Part shown: positions 45,345-55,083 of the stretch, piece after piece | How the letters are laid out: each line of letters starts with the position of its first letter | How positions within the stretch are numbered: the stretch's first letter is position 1 | Assembly: GCF_003390925.1 (NCBI RefSeq) | Contig: NZ_QUBS01000090.1 | Span: 372,001-436,000, forward strand | DNA length: 64,000 nt | From: Trinickia diaoshuihuensis | GTDB taxonomy: Bacteria; Pseudomonadota; Gammaproteobacteria; Burkholderiales; Burkholderiaceae | Direction of reading: 5' to 3' | Notes under the pieces: generated by a model | The model's database searches: none | Told to the model about the DNA's origin: nothing | The model's input: only the letters and a program-made list of their open reading frames with translations | Translations under genes and position numbers: made by a program

Positions 45345-46981
45345 GCAATTGCCTCGTTCGGATCCGCTTCGGGCACCTGCATGGATGCCGCGAGCAGCGA
45401 TTGGGTATAAGGATGCGTAGGGGCCCGCAGCACGTCGAGCGTATCGCCCGATTCGACGATGCGTCCCGACTTCATCACGACGACGCGATGCGCCATCGCC
45501 CGCATCACCGCCAAATCGTGCGTGATGAACAGGTAGCTGAGCCCATACTTCTTTTGCAGCCGCGTGAGCAGCGCCAACACCTGCTGCTGTACTGAGACAT
45601 CGAGCGCGCTCGTCGGTTCGTCGAGTACGAGAAGTTCAGGTTCTACCGCAAGTGCCCGCGCGATGGCAATACGTTGCCGCTGTCCCCCCGAGAATTCGTG
45701 GGGATAGCGCAAGGCCGCATCGGCCGGCAGCCCGACTTCCTCGAGCAGTTCGCGTACGCGCTCGCAGCGCGCCTGCCCGGTCATGGCCGGTTTGTGCACA
45801 CGCAGGCCCTCGCCGATGATCTGCTCGATCGTCATGCGCGGCGAGAGCGAACCGAACGGATCTTGAAACACGACCTGCATCCGCGCGCACAGCGCGCACC
45901 ACTCCGCGCTCGACGAACGGTAGCTCGCGAGCGAGCGGCCGCCCACGTTGATCTCGCCCGCCGCCGCGCGCTGCAGACCCAGCACGGTCGAGGCGAGCGT
46001 CGATTTGCCCGAACCCGATTCGCCGACAATCCCGACCGTCTCGCCGCGCCGCAACGTCAAATCGACGTCCTGCAATGCACGGAACTTCGCGCTGGCGAAG
46101 AGCGAGCGCAACCCCTTCGCACTCGTCCTGTAGTCGACGGCGAGCCCCTTGATTTCGAGGACGTTGTTCGACTCGGCGGGCACCTCATCGACGCAACGGA
46201 CAGGCTCGCTATTGAGCAAGCGCTTCGTGTAAGGGTGCTGCGGGTTCGAGAACAGCGCCTCGGTCGTGTTCGTCTCGACCAGAATGCCCTTCTCCATCAC
46301 CGCCACGCGCTGCGCGAAACGCCGCACGAGATTCAGATCGTGCGTGATCAAGAGCACGGCCATCCCGCGATCGGCGGCCTCCTGCTCCTGCAGTTCGATC
46401 AGCAGGTCCACGATCTGCTGACGCACAGTCACGTCGAGCGCCGTCGTAGGCTCGTCCGCCAACAGCAAGCGCGGCCGGCAAGCAAGCGCCATCGCGATCA
46501 TCGCGCGCTGACGCTGTCCGCCCGAAAGCTGGTGCGGGAAGCTGTCGATACGCCGCTCCGGCTCGGGAATGCCCGTGCGGCGCAGCAGTTCGATCCCGCG
46601 CGCACGCGCCGCGTTGGGCCGCAAGCCCTCATGCAGCCGCAAGCTTTCGGAAATCTGCTTGCCGATCGTATAAAGCGGGTTCAGCGCCGTCATCGGCTCT
46701 TGAAACACCATCGCGATATCGGCGCCGCGAATGCCGCGCATCTGCTGTTCGGTCTTGGCGAGCAGATCCTCGCCTTCGAACACGATGCGGCCCGAGAGCG
46801 TCGCATGTTGCACGAGACGCAAGATCGACAGCGCCGTCAGGCTTTTACCGGAACCCGATTCGCCGACGAGCGCCACGCGTTCGCCGCGCGCGATCGCCAA
46901 ATTCAATTCGTGAACGCATTTTTTTGCGCCGAAGCTGATCGAGAGATTCTCGATGCTGAGCAAAGGACTGCCGTTCATCAC
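45341..46981 (-). CDS. yejF: Peptide ABC importer, double ATPase (YejF type)
   Basis: A 546-residue protein with two full ABC cassettes: Walker A GESGSGKS twice, signatures LSGGQRQRAMIAMAL and FSGGQRQRIAIARAL, Walker B LLLADEPTTALD and LLVLDEPTSALD. The NPQHPYTKRLLNSEP and HPYTQSLLAA tails are those of oligopeptide ATPases. Overlaps both neighbours by 4 nt. It energises the YejB/YejE permeases to import peptides into the cytoplasm; E. coli YejABEF takes up microcin C. Confidence 0.9.
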   Translation of the reverse strand: MMNGSPLLSIENLSISFGAKKCVHELNLAIARGERVALVGESGSGKSLTALSILRLVQHATLSGRIVFEGEDLLAKTEQQMRGIRGADIAMVFQEPMTALNPLYTIGKQISESLRLHEGLRPNAARARGIELLRRTGIPEPERRIDSFPHQLSGGQRQRAMIAMALACRPRLLLADEPTTALDVTVRQQIVDLLIELQEQEAADRGMAVLLITHDLNLVRRFAQRVAVMEKGILVETNTTEALFSNPQHPYTKRLLNSEPVRCVDEVPAESNNVLEIKGLAVDYRTSAKGLRSLFASAKFRALQDVDLTLRRGETVGIVGESGSGKSTLASTVLGLQRAAAGEINVGGRSLASYRSSSAEWCALCARMQVVFQDPFGSLSPRMTIEQIIGEGLRVHKPAMTGQARCERVRELLEEVGLPADAALRYPHEFSGGQRQRIAIARALAVEPELLVLDEPTSALDVSVQQQVLALLTRLQKKYGLSYLFITHDLAVMRAMAHRVVVMKSGRIVESGDTLDVLRAPTHPYTQSLLAASMQVPEADPNEAIA

Positions 46982-48087
46982 TTCGCCCCTCCGAATGCCG
47001 AGCCGCGATTGCGCGTATCGAGCGCGTTACGCAGCGCGTCGCCCATGAAGGTCAGCAAGAGCAGCGTCACGACGAGCGCCGCGAACGCCGACACCGAAAT
47101 CCACCACGCGTCCAGGTTGTTCTTGCCCTCCTGCAGCAATTCGCCGAGGCTCGGCGTCGGAGGCGGCACCCCGAGACCGAGGAAGTCCAGACTCGTCAGC
47201 GACAAGATCGCCGCGCTCATGCGGAACGGCAGGAACGTGATCACCGGCGTCAGACTGTTCGGTAAGACATGGCGCCAAATGATCTGCCAGTTCGAGAGCC
47301 CCATCGTGCGCGCCGCCTTCACATAGTCGAGCGACCGGTTGCGCAAGAATTCGGCGCGCACGTAATCGGACAGCACGAGCCAGCCGAACATCGACAGCAA
47401 GATGAACAGCAGCCACAGCGTAGGCTCGAAAATCGACGCGAAGATGATCAGCAAATACAGATCGGGCATCGAACTCCAGATCTCGATGAGCCGCTGGCCG
47501 ATCAAGTCGGTACGGCCGCCGTAGAAGCCTTGCAACGCACCGGTCAGCACGCCGAAAAACACGCCCGATATCGTCAGCGCCAGCGCCATCAACACCGATA
47601 CGCGGAAGCCGTACAGCAGACGCGAGAGCACGTCGCGGCCGAACTGATCGGTGCCGAGCCAGTTCGACGACGACGGCCGCGCCGGAAACGGCCGCTCGGC
47701 GAAATAGTCGATCGTATCGTAGTAGTTATGGTTCGGCGGATAGATCGCGAAGTTGCCGTTCGATTGGATGCGCGAACGGATATACGGATCGAGATAGTTC
47801 GTCTTGGCCGGGAAATCGCCGCCGAACTGCGTCTCCGGATACGTCTTCACGATCGGGAAGTAATAATGACCTTGGTAGCGCACGACGAGCGGCTTGTCGT
47901 TGCACAGCGCTTCGCCGAGCACACTGATGACGAACAGCGCGACGAAGATCAAGAGGCTCCAATAGCCGAGCCGCTGGCTTTTGAAGCGCAGCCACGTGCG
48001 CCGCCATGGCGAGATCGACGCTACCGGCGCGAGGGCCGGCTTAGCGGTCCATGCGGTCGAATTGGATGCGGGGGTCGACGAGGACAT
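46978..48087 (-). CDS. yejE: Peptide ABC importer permease (YejE type)
   Basis: A 369-residue permease. One N-terminal helix (YWSLLIFVALFVISVLGEAL) is followed by the YejE-type periplasmic insert (YYFPIVKTYPETQFGGDF, SNWLGTDQFGRDVLSRLLYG) and the transport helices with the EAA-like ARTMGLSNWQIIWRHVLPNS loop. Start at 48087 (MSSSTPASN), 47 nt inside the yejB 3' end; TTG at 48102 is an alternative. Its stop overlaps the yejF start. Confidence 0.88.
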   Translation of the reverse strand: MSSSTPASNSTAWTAKPALAPVASISPWRRTWLRFKSQRLGYWSLLIFVALFVISVLGEALCNDKPLVVRYQGHYYFPIVKTYPETQFGGDFPAKTNYLDPYIRSRIQSNGNFAIYPPNHNYYDTIDYFAERPFPARPSSSNWLGTDQFGRDVLSRLLYGFRVSVLMALALTISGVFFGVLTGALQGFYGGRTDLIGQRLIEIWSSMPDLYLLIIFASIFEPTLWLLFILLSMFGWLVLSDYVRAEFLRNRSLDYVKAARTMGLSNWQIIWRHVLPNSLTPVITFLPFRMSAAILSLTSLDFLGLGVPPPTPSLGELLQEGKNNLDAWWISVSAFAALVVTLLLLTFMGDALRNALDTRNRGSAFGGAK

Positions 48088-49096
48088 AGCAGACGTCAGC
48101 AATCAGTTTGGTTACGAGGCCGATCAAGGTGAACAGGAACAGCGAGCCGAGCACTACGGGGTAGTCGCGGCGTATCACCGAGTCGTACGAAAGCTGGCCC
48201 ATGCCGTCGAGCGAGAACAACGTCTCGATCAGCAAGTTGCCGTTCAAAAACGCGCCGACGAAAGCGGCCGGCAGGCCGGTCAGCAGGGGAATCGCAGCAT
48301 TGCGCAGCACGTGCTTCCACAGCACGTCGCGCTCCGGAGCGCCTTTCGCGCGCGCCGTCAGCACGTATTGCCGGCCGATCTCCTCGAGGAACGTGTTCTT
48401 CGTGAGGATCGTGACGATCGCGAAATTGCCGACCACCGACGCCGTGACGGGCAGCACCATGTGCCAAAGATAATCGAGGACCTTACCGATCGTGCTCAGG
48501 TCGTCGAAGTTATCGGACGTCAGGCCGCGCATCGGGAATACGTCCCAGAACGTCCCGCCGCCGAACAGCATCAGCAGCAGCACGCCCAATACGAAGCCCG
48601 GAATGGCGTAGCCGATGAGGACCAGCACGCTCGTCACGGCGTCGAACCGCGACCCGTTGCGGACCGCCTTCGCGATCCCGAGCGGCACGGAGACGGCGTA
48701 AGTCAGGATGATGGTCCACAGACCGAGCGAGATCGAGACGGGCAGCTTCTCCTTGATCACGCCCCAGACGCTCTCGTGCTGGAAGTACGATTGGCCGAGA
48801 TCGAACGTGGCATAGCTCTTGAGCATCATCAAGTAGCGCGTGAGCGGCGGCTTGTCGAAGCCGAACTGCTTCTTGATTTGCTCGATCTGTTGCGGATCGA
48901 CGCCTTGGCTCGCGTGGTAACCGCCGCTACCGCCACCGCCGTCGCCGCCGCGATTCGCGGCGCCGTGACGCAACTGCGTGACCATCTGCTCGACCGGCCC
49001 GCCGGGGACGAACTGAGTAACGACGAACGTCACCGTGACGACACCGATCAGCGTCGGAATCATCAACAGCAGACGTCTGAGGATGTAGGCAAACAT
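48041..49096 (-). CDS. yejB: Peptide ABC importer permease (YejB type)
   Basis: A 351-residue permease with YILRRLLLMIPTLIGVVTVT, VPGGPVEQM and a glycine-rich insert (GGDGGGGSGGY), followed by PQQIEQIKKQFGFDKP, the YejB-specific linker. EAA loop: ARAKGAPERDVLWKHVLRNA; end DYPVVLGSLFLFTLIGLV. It begins 24 nt after the binding-protein gene and overlaps yejE by 47 nt. Forms the channel with YejE. Confidence 0.9.
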   Translation of the reverse strand: MFAYILRRLLLMIPTLIGVVTVTFVVTQFVPGGPVEQMVTQLRHGAANRGGDGGGGSGGYHASQGVDPQQIEQIKKQFGFDKPPLTRYLMMLKSYATFDLGQSYFQHESVWGVIKEKLPVSISLGLWTIILTYAVSVPLGIAKAVRNGSRFDAVTSVLVLIGYAIPGFVLGVLLLMLFGGGTFWDVFPMRGLTSDNFDDLSTIGKVLDYLWHMVLPVTASVVGNFAIVTILTKNTFLEEIGRQYVLTARAKGAPERDVLWKHVLRNAAIPLLTGLPAAFVGAFLNGNLLIETLFSLDGMGQLSYDSVIRRDYPVVLGSLFLFTLIGLVTKLIADVCYVLVDPRIQFDRMDR

Positions 49097-49120
49097 AGGA
49101 CTCCTTGATACCTCGATGTC

Positions 49121-50980
49121 TCAGTGCACCGCGGCCGGAGCCGAGGTCTTGACGGCCGCCGCGCTCTGCGGCTTCACAAACCAGTAATCGATGACCAGAT
49201 CCTCGGATTGGAACGTATCCGGGTTGATGCGCGGATGCCCGATCGTCGTCTTGTGGGCGATGCGGGCGTTGCGCTCGTAGTACATCGGGACTTCGTAATA
49301 CTCGTTGATCAAAACCCGGTCGAGCGCGTGCGTGGCCGTCTCGAGATCGTCGAGATTCGTCGCGGAGATCGCCGCATGCACGAGCGCGTCGACAGCTTTC
49401 GAACGGACACCCGGGTAGTTCTCCGAGCCCACTTCCGATGCCGCCTTACTCGTGAAGCGGCGCTCGAGTTCGATGCCCGGGATCGTCACGAGCGGGTAGA
49501 TGTACGTCGTCATGTCGAACTGGAAGTTATCGAGCCGCTTTTGATAGAGCGCGCTGTCGATCTCGCGAATATGCGCATCGATACCGAGTGTTTGCAGGGC
49601 CTGCGTATAAGGGATGATCAAGCGGTCCATGCCCGGCTCGTCGTCCATGATTTCGATCTTCATCGGCTCGCCGGCCGCGTTGCGCAATGCGCCGTCGCGG
49701 TAGTGCCACCCTGCTTCAGCCAGCAACTCGCGCGCTTTGACCAAATTGGCGCGCAAGGAACCCGGCGGCTTCGTGCCCGGTTGCTTCACCATCGGCCCGA
49801 ACACTTCGGGCGGCAATTGCGCGCGGAACGGCTCGAGCAGCTTCAGCTCTTTCTCGCTCGGCATGCCGGTCGCGCCGAAGGGGCTCGCATCCCAGTAGCT
49901 GTTCAGGCGCGTGTAGATGCCGTAGAACATCATCCGGTTCATCCAGTCGTAGTCGAACGCGAGCGCCAGCGCGTGCCGTACGCGCCGGTCCTGGAATTGG
50001 GGCTTGCGCGTATTGATCATGAAGCTTTGCATCTGCGCCGGGCCGTAGGGGAACGTCTCTTGTTTGAGCAACCCGTTCTCGAAGTTCTTGCCGACGTACT
50101 TGCGCGCCCATTGCGTCGAGCTGTATTCGCGATCGATGTCGTCGTTGCCCGCCTTGAAGGCTTCGAGCTTCGTGTACTGATCGAGGTACAGCTTGAAGAC
50201 GATGCGATCGAAGTGGAACATGCCGCGGCGCGAGGGCAAATTCGCTGCCCAATAGTTAGGATTGCGCCGATAGACGATCTCTTTGTTGTTCTTGCGTTGC
50301 TCGACGAGATAAGCGCCGCTGGCGATCGGCGGATCGACGGCGATCTGATCGAACGGCAAGCGCTTGCCGTTCGGCTGCACGCCCCATTTAGGCGAGAAAA
50401 CCGGTAGATCGCCCGCGATCAACGGCGCGGCGCGCGAGTTGTCGACGAAGTCGAAGCGCACGGTCAAGCGATCGATTACCGTCGCACGCTTCAGTTCCGA
50501 GAATTGCGAAGAGACCGTGGGCGAGGCCAGCGGGCTTTTGAGCGTATCGAACGAGTACTTGACGTCGGCCGCCGTGATCGGATCGCCGTTCGAGAAACGC
50601 GCCTTCGGATTGATATGGAACGCGGCCGACATCCCGTCGGGCGCCACTTCCACGTCGTCCGCGATCAGCGGATATTCCGATGCCAGTTCGTCCCAGCTAC
50701 GCTGCATCAGCGTATCGAACATCAGATTTCTGACGTCGGGCGCCGGCTGTCCGCGGACAACGAACGGATTAAGCGAATCGTAACTTTGCGACTGATCGTA
50801 ATTCTGAAATTTGAGCGTTCCCGTATTCGGTTGATCGGGATCCGCATAATCGAAATGCGTGAAATTCGGCGGATATTTCAAATTGCCGAATTGTGCGATA
50901 GCCGGCTGGGCTTGCGCGCCGATCGCGAACGCCAGCCCGAACGCCGTCGCGAACGCCAGGCGAAACATTGAAGGTCTCAT
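49121..50980 (-). CDS. yejA: Peptide ABC importer substrate-binding protein (YejA type)
   Basis: A 619-residue periplasmic binding protein with signal peptide (FRLAFATAFGLAFAIGAQAQ). SBP family 5 features: YDSLNPFVVRGQPAPDV, FDTLMQRSWDE, FSNGDPITAADVKYSFDTLK and RRVRHALALAFDYDWMNR. Length and FDYADPDQPNTGTLKF are characteristic of YejA rather than OppA/DppA. Start at 50980 (MRPSMFRL). First of the import unit, 123 nt after the TPR gene; that gap holds no gene. Ligand unknown. Confidence 0.9.
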   Translation of the reverse strand: MRPSMFRLAFATAFGLAFAIGAQAQPAIAQFGNLKYPPNFTHFDYADPDQPNTGTLKFQNYDQSQSYDSLNPFVVRGQPAPDVRNLMFDTLMQRSWDELASEYPLIADDVEVAPDGMSAAFHINPKARFSNGDPITAADVKYSFDTLKSPLASPTVSSQFSELKRATVIDRLTVRFDFVDNSRAAPLIAGDLPVFSPKWGVQPNGKRLPFDQIAVDPPIASGAYLVEQRKNNKEIVYRRNPNYWAANLPSRRGMFHFDRIVFKLYLDQYTKLEAFKAGNDDIDREYSSTQWARKYVGKNFENGLLKQETFPYGPAQMQSFMINTRKPQFQDRRVRHALALAFDYDWMNRMMFYGIYTRLNSYWDASPFGATGMPSEKELKLLEPFRAQLPPEVFGPMVKQPGTKPPGSLRANLVKARELLAEAGWHYRDGALRNAAGEPMKIEIMDDEPGMDRLIIPYTQALQTLGIDAHIREIDSALYQKRLDNFQFDMTTYIYPLVTIPGIELERRFTSKAASEVGSENYPGVRSKAVDALVHAAISATNLDDLETATHALDRVLINEYYEVPMYYERNARIAHKTTIGHPRINPDTFQSEDLVIDYWFVKPQSAAAVKTSAPAAVH

Positions 50981-51103
50981 CTTCCCAGTACGGGTGGACG
51001 CGCGCCGGAACGCACCGGCACGCCATTCATCGGAGCGGTAGGGCGGCAAACGCGGGCCGTCGCGGGCATTCGCGCCGCGCGACGGCCGCCCCCTAGCGCC
51101 GCC

Positions 51104-52306
51104 TCACTTCGACGCTACCAGCAACCAGAGTTGAGCCAAATCGCTCGACCCGTCGGTGCCCTTTACCGCGCGTAATGCTTGTACCGCACGCGCTTTCTGT
51201 CCCGCTATGTAATAAGCGATACCCAAATGCAATTGCGCTTGATCGGCGTGCTCGAGCCCACCTTTCGCAATCGCCGCTTCCATCATCGAAATGCCATCCT
51301 TGGCCTTGCCCGCGAAGACGAGATTGAAACCCTGGTCCACGGGCGCCGGCGGATTGTCCTTATCGACGCCGGCCGCCGCGCGCTTGGCGGCAAGCGCTTG
51401 CAGGCGCTTCTCGCGTTCGGCTTGCGCGTCGCGGCCGAGCACGCCCGAGGAGAAGCCTTGGTCGATGACCTGCTTGGCCTCCGCGGGCGTACCCGCTACG
51501 AGCGCAAGCTGCGTCATCTCCATGTAATCGTCCACGCTCGCGAGCGACCCGGTCGCACGGCGCAGGCGATACGTGTCGATGTCCAGACGCGACGAATAGC
51601 CGGGCTTGTTGCGAATCGCCGTAAACAGATCGTCCCAATACGACTGCTTCGGGTGATAGGCCACGAGCTTTTCGAGCGCGCCGCGATACGAGGCGTCGTC
51701 CTTCACGCGTTGCGCGCAAGTGCCGAGCAGTTGCAATTGCGATTCGTCCGGCGTGCGGCCCGCGCGCACCTCGCCTTCGACCGACGGCTTCAGAAGCTTG
51801 ACCACGCTGCCGCAGTCGTTCGAGAGGTAGTACGACTGCACGAGCAGCGTACGCATCTGCGGATCGTTGCCACCCGCCTTCAAATAGCGCTGGGCCACCG
51901 TAATGGCCCGGCCGTAGTTTCGCTGCTGAAAATACACGCCGGCCAGCGTAGCGGTGACGCTCTGCTCCTCGCCGCCCTTCAATTGCCCACCCGCGAGCAA
52001 GCCCTCGTAGGCTTGGGCCGCCGTACCGGTGTCGCCGGCCGCCATCGCCGCGGCGCCGCGCATTTCCTCGACCATGTACGTTTCGTACGGCGTCTTGTTC
52101 GGCACGGCCGCCGCTTGCGCGATTTTGCCGAGCGCGTCCTTGTACTTGTGCGCGTGATAGAGCGTTTGCGCGTCGTTCAAAGGCTTAGCCACGTCAGGGC
52201 GCAGCGTGTCCGCCGCGAAGGCCGCGTGAGAAGCCGCCAGCATGAACAGCGCGCAGCCGGCCGCCGCGAGCGCGGCGTGCTTGAACCGTCGATGGATCGT
52301 TCGCAT
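51104..52306 (-). CDS. Periplasmic TPR protein linked to the TonB system
   Basis: A 400-residue secreted helical-repeat protein. Signal peptide ends SHAAFA; then TPR-like helix pairs (NDAQTLYHAHKYKDALGKIA, YFQQRNYGRAITVAQRYLK, GIAYYIAGQKARAVQALRA). AAGGAAGTGG precedes the ATG, only 10 nt after the second ExbD gene. TPR proteins also accompany TonB2-type operons in Vibrio and relatives, where they assist transport; the same scaffold role is inferred here. Confidence 0.82.
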   Translation of the reverse strand: MRTIHRRFKHAALAAAGCALFMLAASHAAFAADTLRPDVAKPLNDAQTLYHAHKYKDALGKIAQAAAVPNKTPYETYMVEEMRGAAAMAAGDTGTAAQAYEGLLAGGQLKGGEEQSVTATLAGVYFQQRNYGRAITVAQRYLKAGGNDPQMRTLLVQSYYLSNDCGSVVKLLKPSVEGEVRAGRTPDESQLQLLGTCAQRVKDDASYRGALEKLVAYHPKQSYWDDLFTAIRNKPGYSSRLDIDTYRLRRATGSLASVDDYMEMTQLALVAGTPAEAKQVIDQGFSSGVLGRDAQAEREKRLQALAAKRAAAGVDKDNPPAPVDQGFNLVFAGKAKDGISMMEAAIAKGGLEHADQAQLHLGIAYYIAGQKARAVQALRAVKGTDGSSDLAQLWLLVASK

Positions 52307-52316
52307 TGCCACTTCC

Positions 52317-52748
52317 TTATTGCATGTACTGCTCATTGCCGATCAAACCGATCTTCGTCGCGCCCACGCGCTGCGCCGCGGCCATCACTTCCGCCACATC
52401 CTTGTACGGCACGAGCTTGTTCGGCCGGACGTGAATTTCGTCTTGCACGGGCTCGGCCGCGACCTGGGCAAGCTTCGATTCGAGCGTGGCCCGATCCGGA
52501 ATCGGCGTGCCGTTCCAGGTCATCGTCCCGTCGAAATCGATATCGATTTGCACGACAGTCGGCTGAACCGCCGGAGGCGGCGGATTGCCGACCGGCAAGT
52601 CCATCTTCACGGCGTGCATCTGAATCGGAATCGTGATGATCAGCATGATGAGCAGCACGAGCATCACGTCGATCAGCGGCGTCGTGTTGATGTCGACCAT
52701 CACTTCCGGTTCGCCGCCGCCGCCACCCGAGGGTACATTCATTCCCAT
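52317..52748 (-). CDS. exbD: ExbD/TolR-family protein, copy 2
   Basis: A 143-residue ExbD. The single helix carries the key Asp: DINTTPLIDVMLVLLIMLII. A proline-rich joint (PVGNPPPPAVQ) leads to the periplasmic domain ending IGLIGNEQYMQ. GGGG is upstream of the ATG. It is the second of two adjacent ExbD genes; two-ExbD TonB motors are known in Xanthomonas (ExbD1/ExbD2). Confidence 0.88.
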   Translation of the reverse strand: MGMNVPSGGGGGEPEVMVDINTTPLIDVMLVLLIMLIITIPIQMHAVKMDLPVGNPPPPAVQPTVVQIDIDFDGTMTWNGTPIPDRATLESKLAQVAAEPVQDEIHVRPNKLVPYKDVAEVMAAAQRVGATKIGLIGNEQYMQ

Positions 52749-52810
52749 AATTCGTTCCCCTTTCGACTGGAGCGGGGGCGTGAGCGCCCGCTCCGGTCCG
52801 ATGCAAAGCT

Positions 52811-53233
52811 CTAACCGCCGCGCGCGGGCGGTTCGGTGATAAACGACACCTTCGCGATGCCGGCGCGTTCGCAGTCCGTGATCACGCGTCCGATGAACTC
52901 GTAACGCGTGTTCTGATCGCCGCGCACGTGTATCTCGGGCTGCGGCGACATCGCCGATACCGCCTTCAACTTCGTAAGCAGCGTCGGACCGTCGACGTGC
53001 GATTCGTTCCAGAAGAAATCGCCATCCTTGTTGACCGCGATTTCGATGCTCTTCGGCGTCGTTTGCAGCGGATGCACCGTTTCCTTGGGCAACTGCAGCG
53101 GCACCGTGTGCGTGACGACCGGGATGGTGATCAAGAAGATGATCAACAACACGAGCATCACGTCGACGAGCGGCGTGGTGTTAATGGCGGCGATGACTTC
53201 GTCGTCGTCCTCGCCCCCAACGCTCATGGCCAT
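52811..53233 (-). CDS. exbD: ExbD/TolR-family protein, copy 1
   Basis: A 140-residue ExbD with INTTPLVDVMLVLLIIFLIT (proton-channel Asp in PLVDVM) and a periplasmic domain ending KVSFITEPPARGG. The gene begins 28 nt after exbB. It differs from copy 2 mainly in the periplasmic half, suggesting separate jobs in the motor, as in Xanthomonas where ExbD2 is needed only for some substrates. Confidence 0.88.
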   Translation of the reverse strand: MAMSVGGEDDDEVIAAINTTPLVDVMLVLLIIFLITIPVVTHTVPLQLPKETVHPLQTTPKSIEIAVNKDGDFFWNESHVDGPTLLTKLKAVSAMSPQPEIHVRGDQNTRYEFIGRVITDCERAGIAKVSFITEPPARGG

Positions 53234-53261
53234 GGTGGACCTCGCTTAACGGGAACGGAGA

Positions 53262-54167
53262 TTACTGAACGAGCGATGCGGCACGATTCGCCGTGCGCGC
53301 TTGACGCTTGCCGCCGGCCAGCAGGACCGTGTGGAGTTGGGCGCCGAAGGCACGCACGCGCTCCATCACCGACTTGTTGCGGCGAACGAGGAAGTTGTAG
53401 CCGAGCACGGCCGGAACCGCCACCGCCAGACCGATCGCCGTCATGATCAGGGCTTCGCCCACGGGGCCCGCGACCTTGTCGATCGAGGCTTGGCCCGCGA
53501 TGCCGATGGCCGTCAATGCGTGATAGATACCCCATACCGTACCGAACAGACCGACGAACGGCGCCGTCGAGCCGACCGTCGCCAGAAAGGCGAGGCCGTC
53601 TTGCAGGCGGTTCGACACGTTCGTGATCGCGCGCTCGACCGAGACGTCGATCCAGGTGTTGCGGTCGACAGCTTCGAGCAGCGCTTCGTCATGGTGCTCG
53701 CCGGCTTCGATCGCCGTTTCGGCGATGAAACGGAACGGCGACGATTCGTCGAGCTGCTTCGCGCCGTCGGCCAGCGACGGCGCCGTCCACAGTTGCTCGT
53801 CGGCGGCCTTCGCGCGGCGGTTGGCACGGAATTGCTCGAAGAACTTCGTGATCATGATGTACCAGCTACCCATCGACATGATCACGAGCAGGATCAGCAC
53901 GAAACGCGCGACGAAGTCGCCGTTTTTCCACAATGCGCCGAGACCGTACGGGTTGTTGACCGTTTCGGTCGCGGCCGGTGCCGGCGGCGGCGCCGGTTGA
54001 TCGGCGGCGGGCGCGGCGGCTTGCGGCGCCGCGGTGGCGCTAGCGGTTGCCGTCGTGGCGGCTGCGTCGCTTGCTTGCGCATAGGCGAATTGCGGAACGG
54101 CGGTGCCGGTCGCGGCCAGGGCGATCAGCGTGGTGGTAGCCAATGCGGCGAGGGAACGCTTGTTCAT
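53262..54167 (-). CDS. exbB: ExbB proton-channel protein of the TonB system
   Basis: A 301-residue ExbB. A signal-like N-terminus (cleavage near QFAYAQ) precedes an Ala/Pro-rich segment, then helix FVARFVLILLVIMSMGSWYI, the cytoplasmic loop and the MotA/TolQ/ExbB core (LATVGSTAPFVGLFGTVWGI; AGPVGEALIMTAIGLAVAVP). GGAG precedes the ATG. It forms the pentameric proton channel with ExbD that energises TonB. Confidence 0.9.
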   Translation of the reverse strand: MNKRSLAALATTTLIALAATGTAVPQFAYAQASDAAATTATASATAAPQAAAPAADQPAPPPAPAATETVNNPYGLGALWKNGDFVARFVLILLVIMSMGSWYIMITKFFEQFRANRRAKAADEQLWTAPSLADGAKQLDESSPFRFIAETAIEAGEHHDEALLEAVDRNTWIDVSVERAITNVSNRLQDGLAFLATVGSTAPFVGLFGTVWGIYHALTAIGIAGQASIDKVAGPVGEALIMTAIGLAVAVPAVLGYNFLVRRNKSVMERVRAFGAQLHTVLLAGGKRQARTANRAASLVQ

Positions 54168-54260
54168 AATCTGCTCCAGTTCAGTCCAATCGTTGAACTT
54201 GTGAAACCTGTTGTACTTGTGTCGCTCGTTTGCTAGATCCGTCGGGGCTCAACACTCAAT

Positions 54261-54959
54261 TTAGTTGAGGTTGAACGAAAACGGCACTTGCACTCGAACG
54301 GCTTGACCTTGTGCGATGCAGTTGAATCGCTTGACCGCTTTGAACGCCGCGTTATCGAGGCTGTCGTGATCCGACGACTTCGCCACGCGTTCGTTCGTGA
54401 TATGGCCCTGCGGGTCCACGGTGAATTCGATGAGCACTTCGCCCGTATCGCCGTTTTCCTGCGCTTCCTGCGGATAAGCGATCGATCCGCGAACTTGATC
54501 CGAATTCGGACACACGACACCCACTTCCGTATGCACAACGGGTTTGGGCTGTGCGACCGGAGCCGGCGGCGCCACGACGGGCGCGGATTGCACGGGTGTC
54601 GCTTGATGCGCAATGGTTGCCTGGGGCGGCGCTTGCACCGGCACTTCGGGCGGCGGCACGAACGGCGGAGGCGGCGGCGCGAACTTCGGCGGCGGCAGTT
54701 GCACGGGCGGCAACGGCGGCGGCGGAGGCGGTTTCACCGGCTCGATGATTTTCGTCTCGATCGGACGTTGAATGACGTGCACGACCTTCGTTGCGAGGCC
54801 GTTCAGCAGCGCGTACACGAGTACGATGTGCAGCGCGATGACGACTGCGATCCCGCCGAACCGGCGGACGGGATTTTGCTGCTTTCGCCCGAACTCTCGT
54901 GGGCGACCTGACCATGCCAACCCGGATGCTGCACCGGGCGATTGTCCTTCCACTTTCAT
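54261..54959 (-). CDS. tonB: TonB energy transducer
   Basis: A 232-residue TonB. A cytoplasmic leader of about 35 residues precedes the anchor helix GGIAVVIALHIVLVYALLNG with the conserved His; then a long proline spacer (PPPPPPLPPVQLPPPKFAPP), and the C-terminal domain SIAYPQEAQENGDTGEVLIE with the final strands. Start at 54959 with GAAGG upstream. It passes ExbB/D energy to the receptor encoded just upstream (220-nt gap with a hairpin). Confidence 0.9.
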   Translation of the reverse strand: MKVEGQSPGAASGLAWSGRPREFGRKQQNPVRRFGGIAVVIALHIVLVYALLNGLATKVVHVIQRPIETKIIEPVKPPPPPPLPPVQLPPPKFAPPPPPFVPPPEVPVQAPPQATIAHQATPVQSAPVVAPPAPVAQPKPVVHTEVGVVCPNSDQVRGSIAYPQEAQENGDTGEVLIEFTVDPQGHITNERVAKSSDHDSLDNAAFKAVKRFNCIAQGQAVRVQVPFSFNLN

Positions 54960-55083
54960 ACCCACCTTCGATCCTCCCGGCGTGAATCGCCTTGTTCCGT
55001 GATTGCGGCGCTCGTCGTGCAACGAACCGCGGAGATGAGGCCGATCACAAGGGACTTCTTGCGACAGCTTTAAAACAGGTCCA

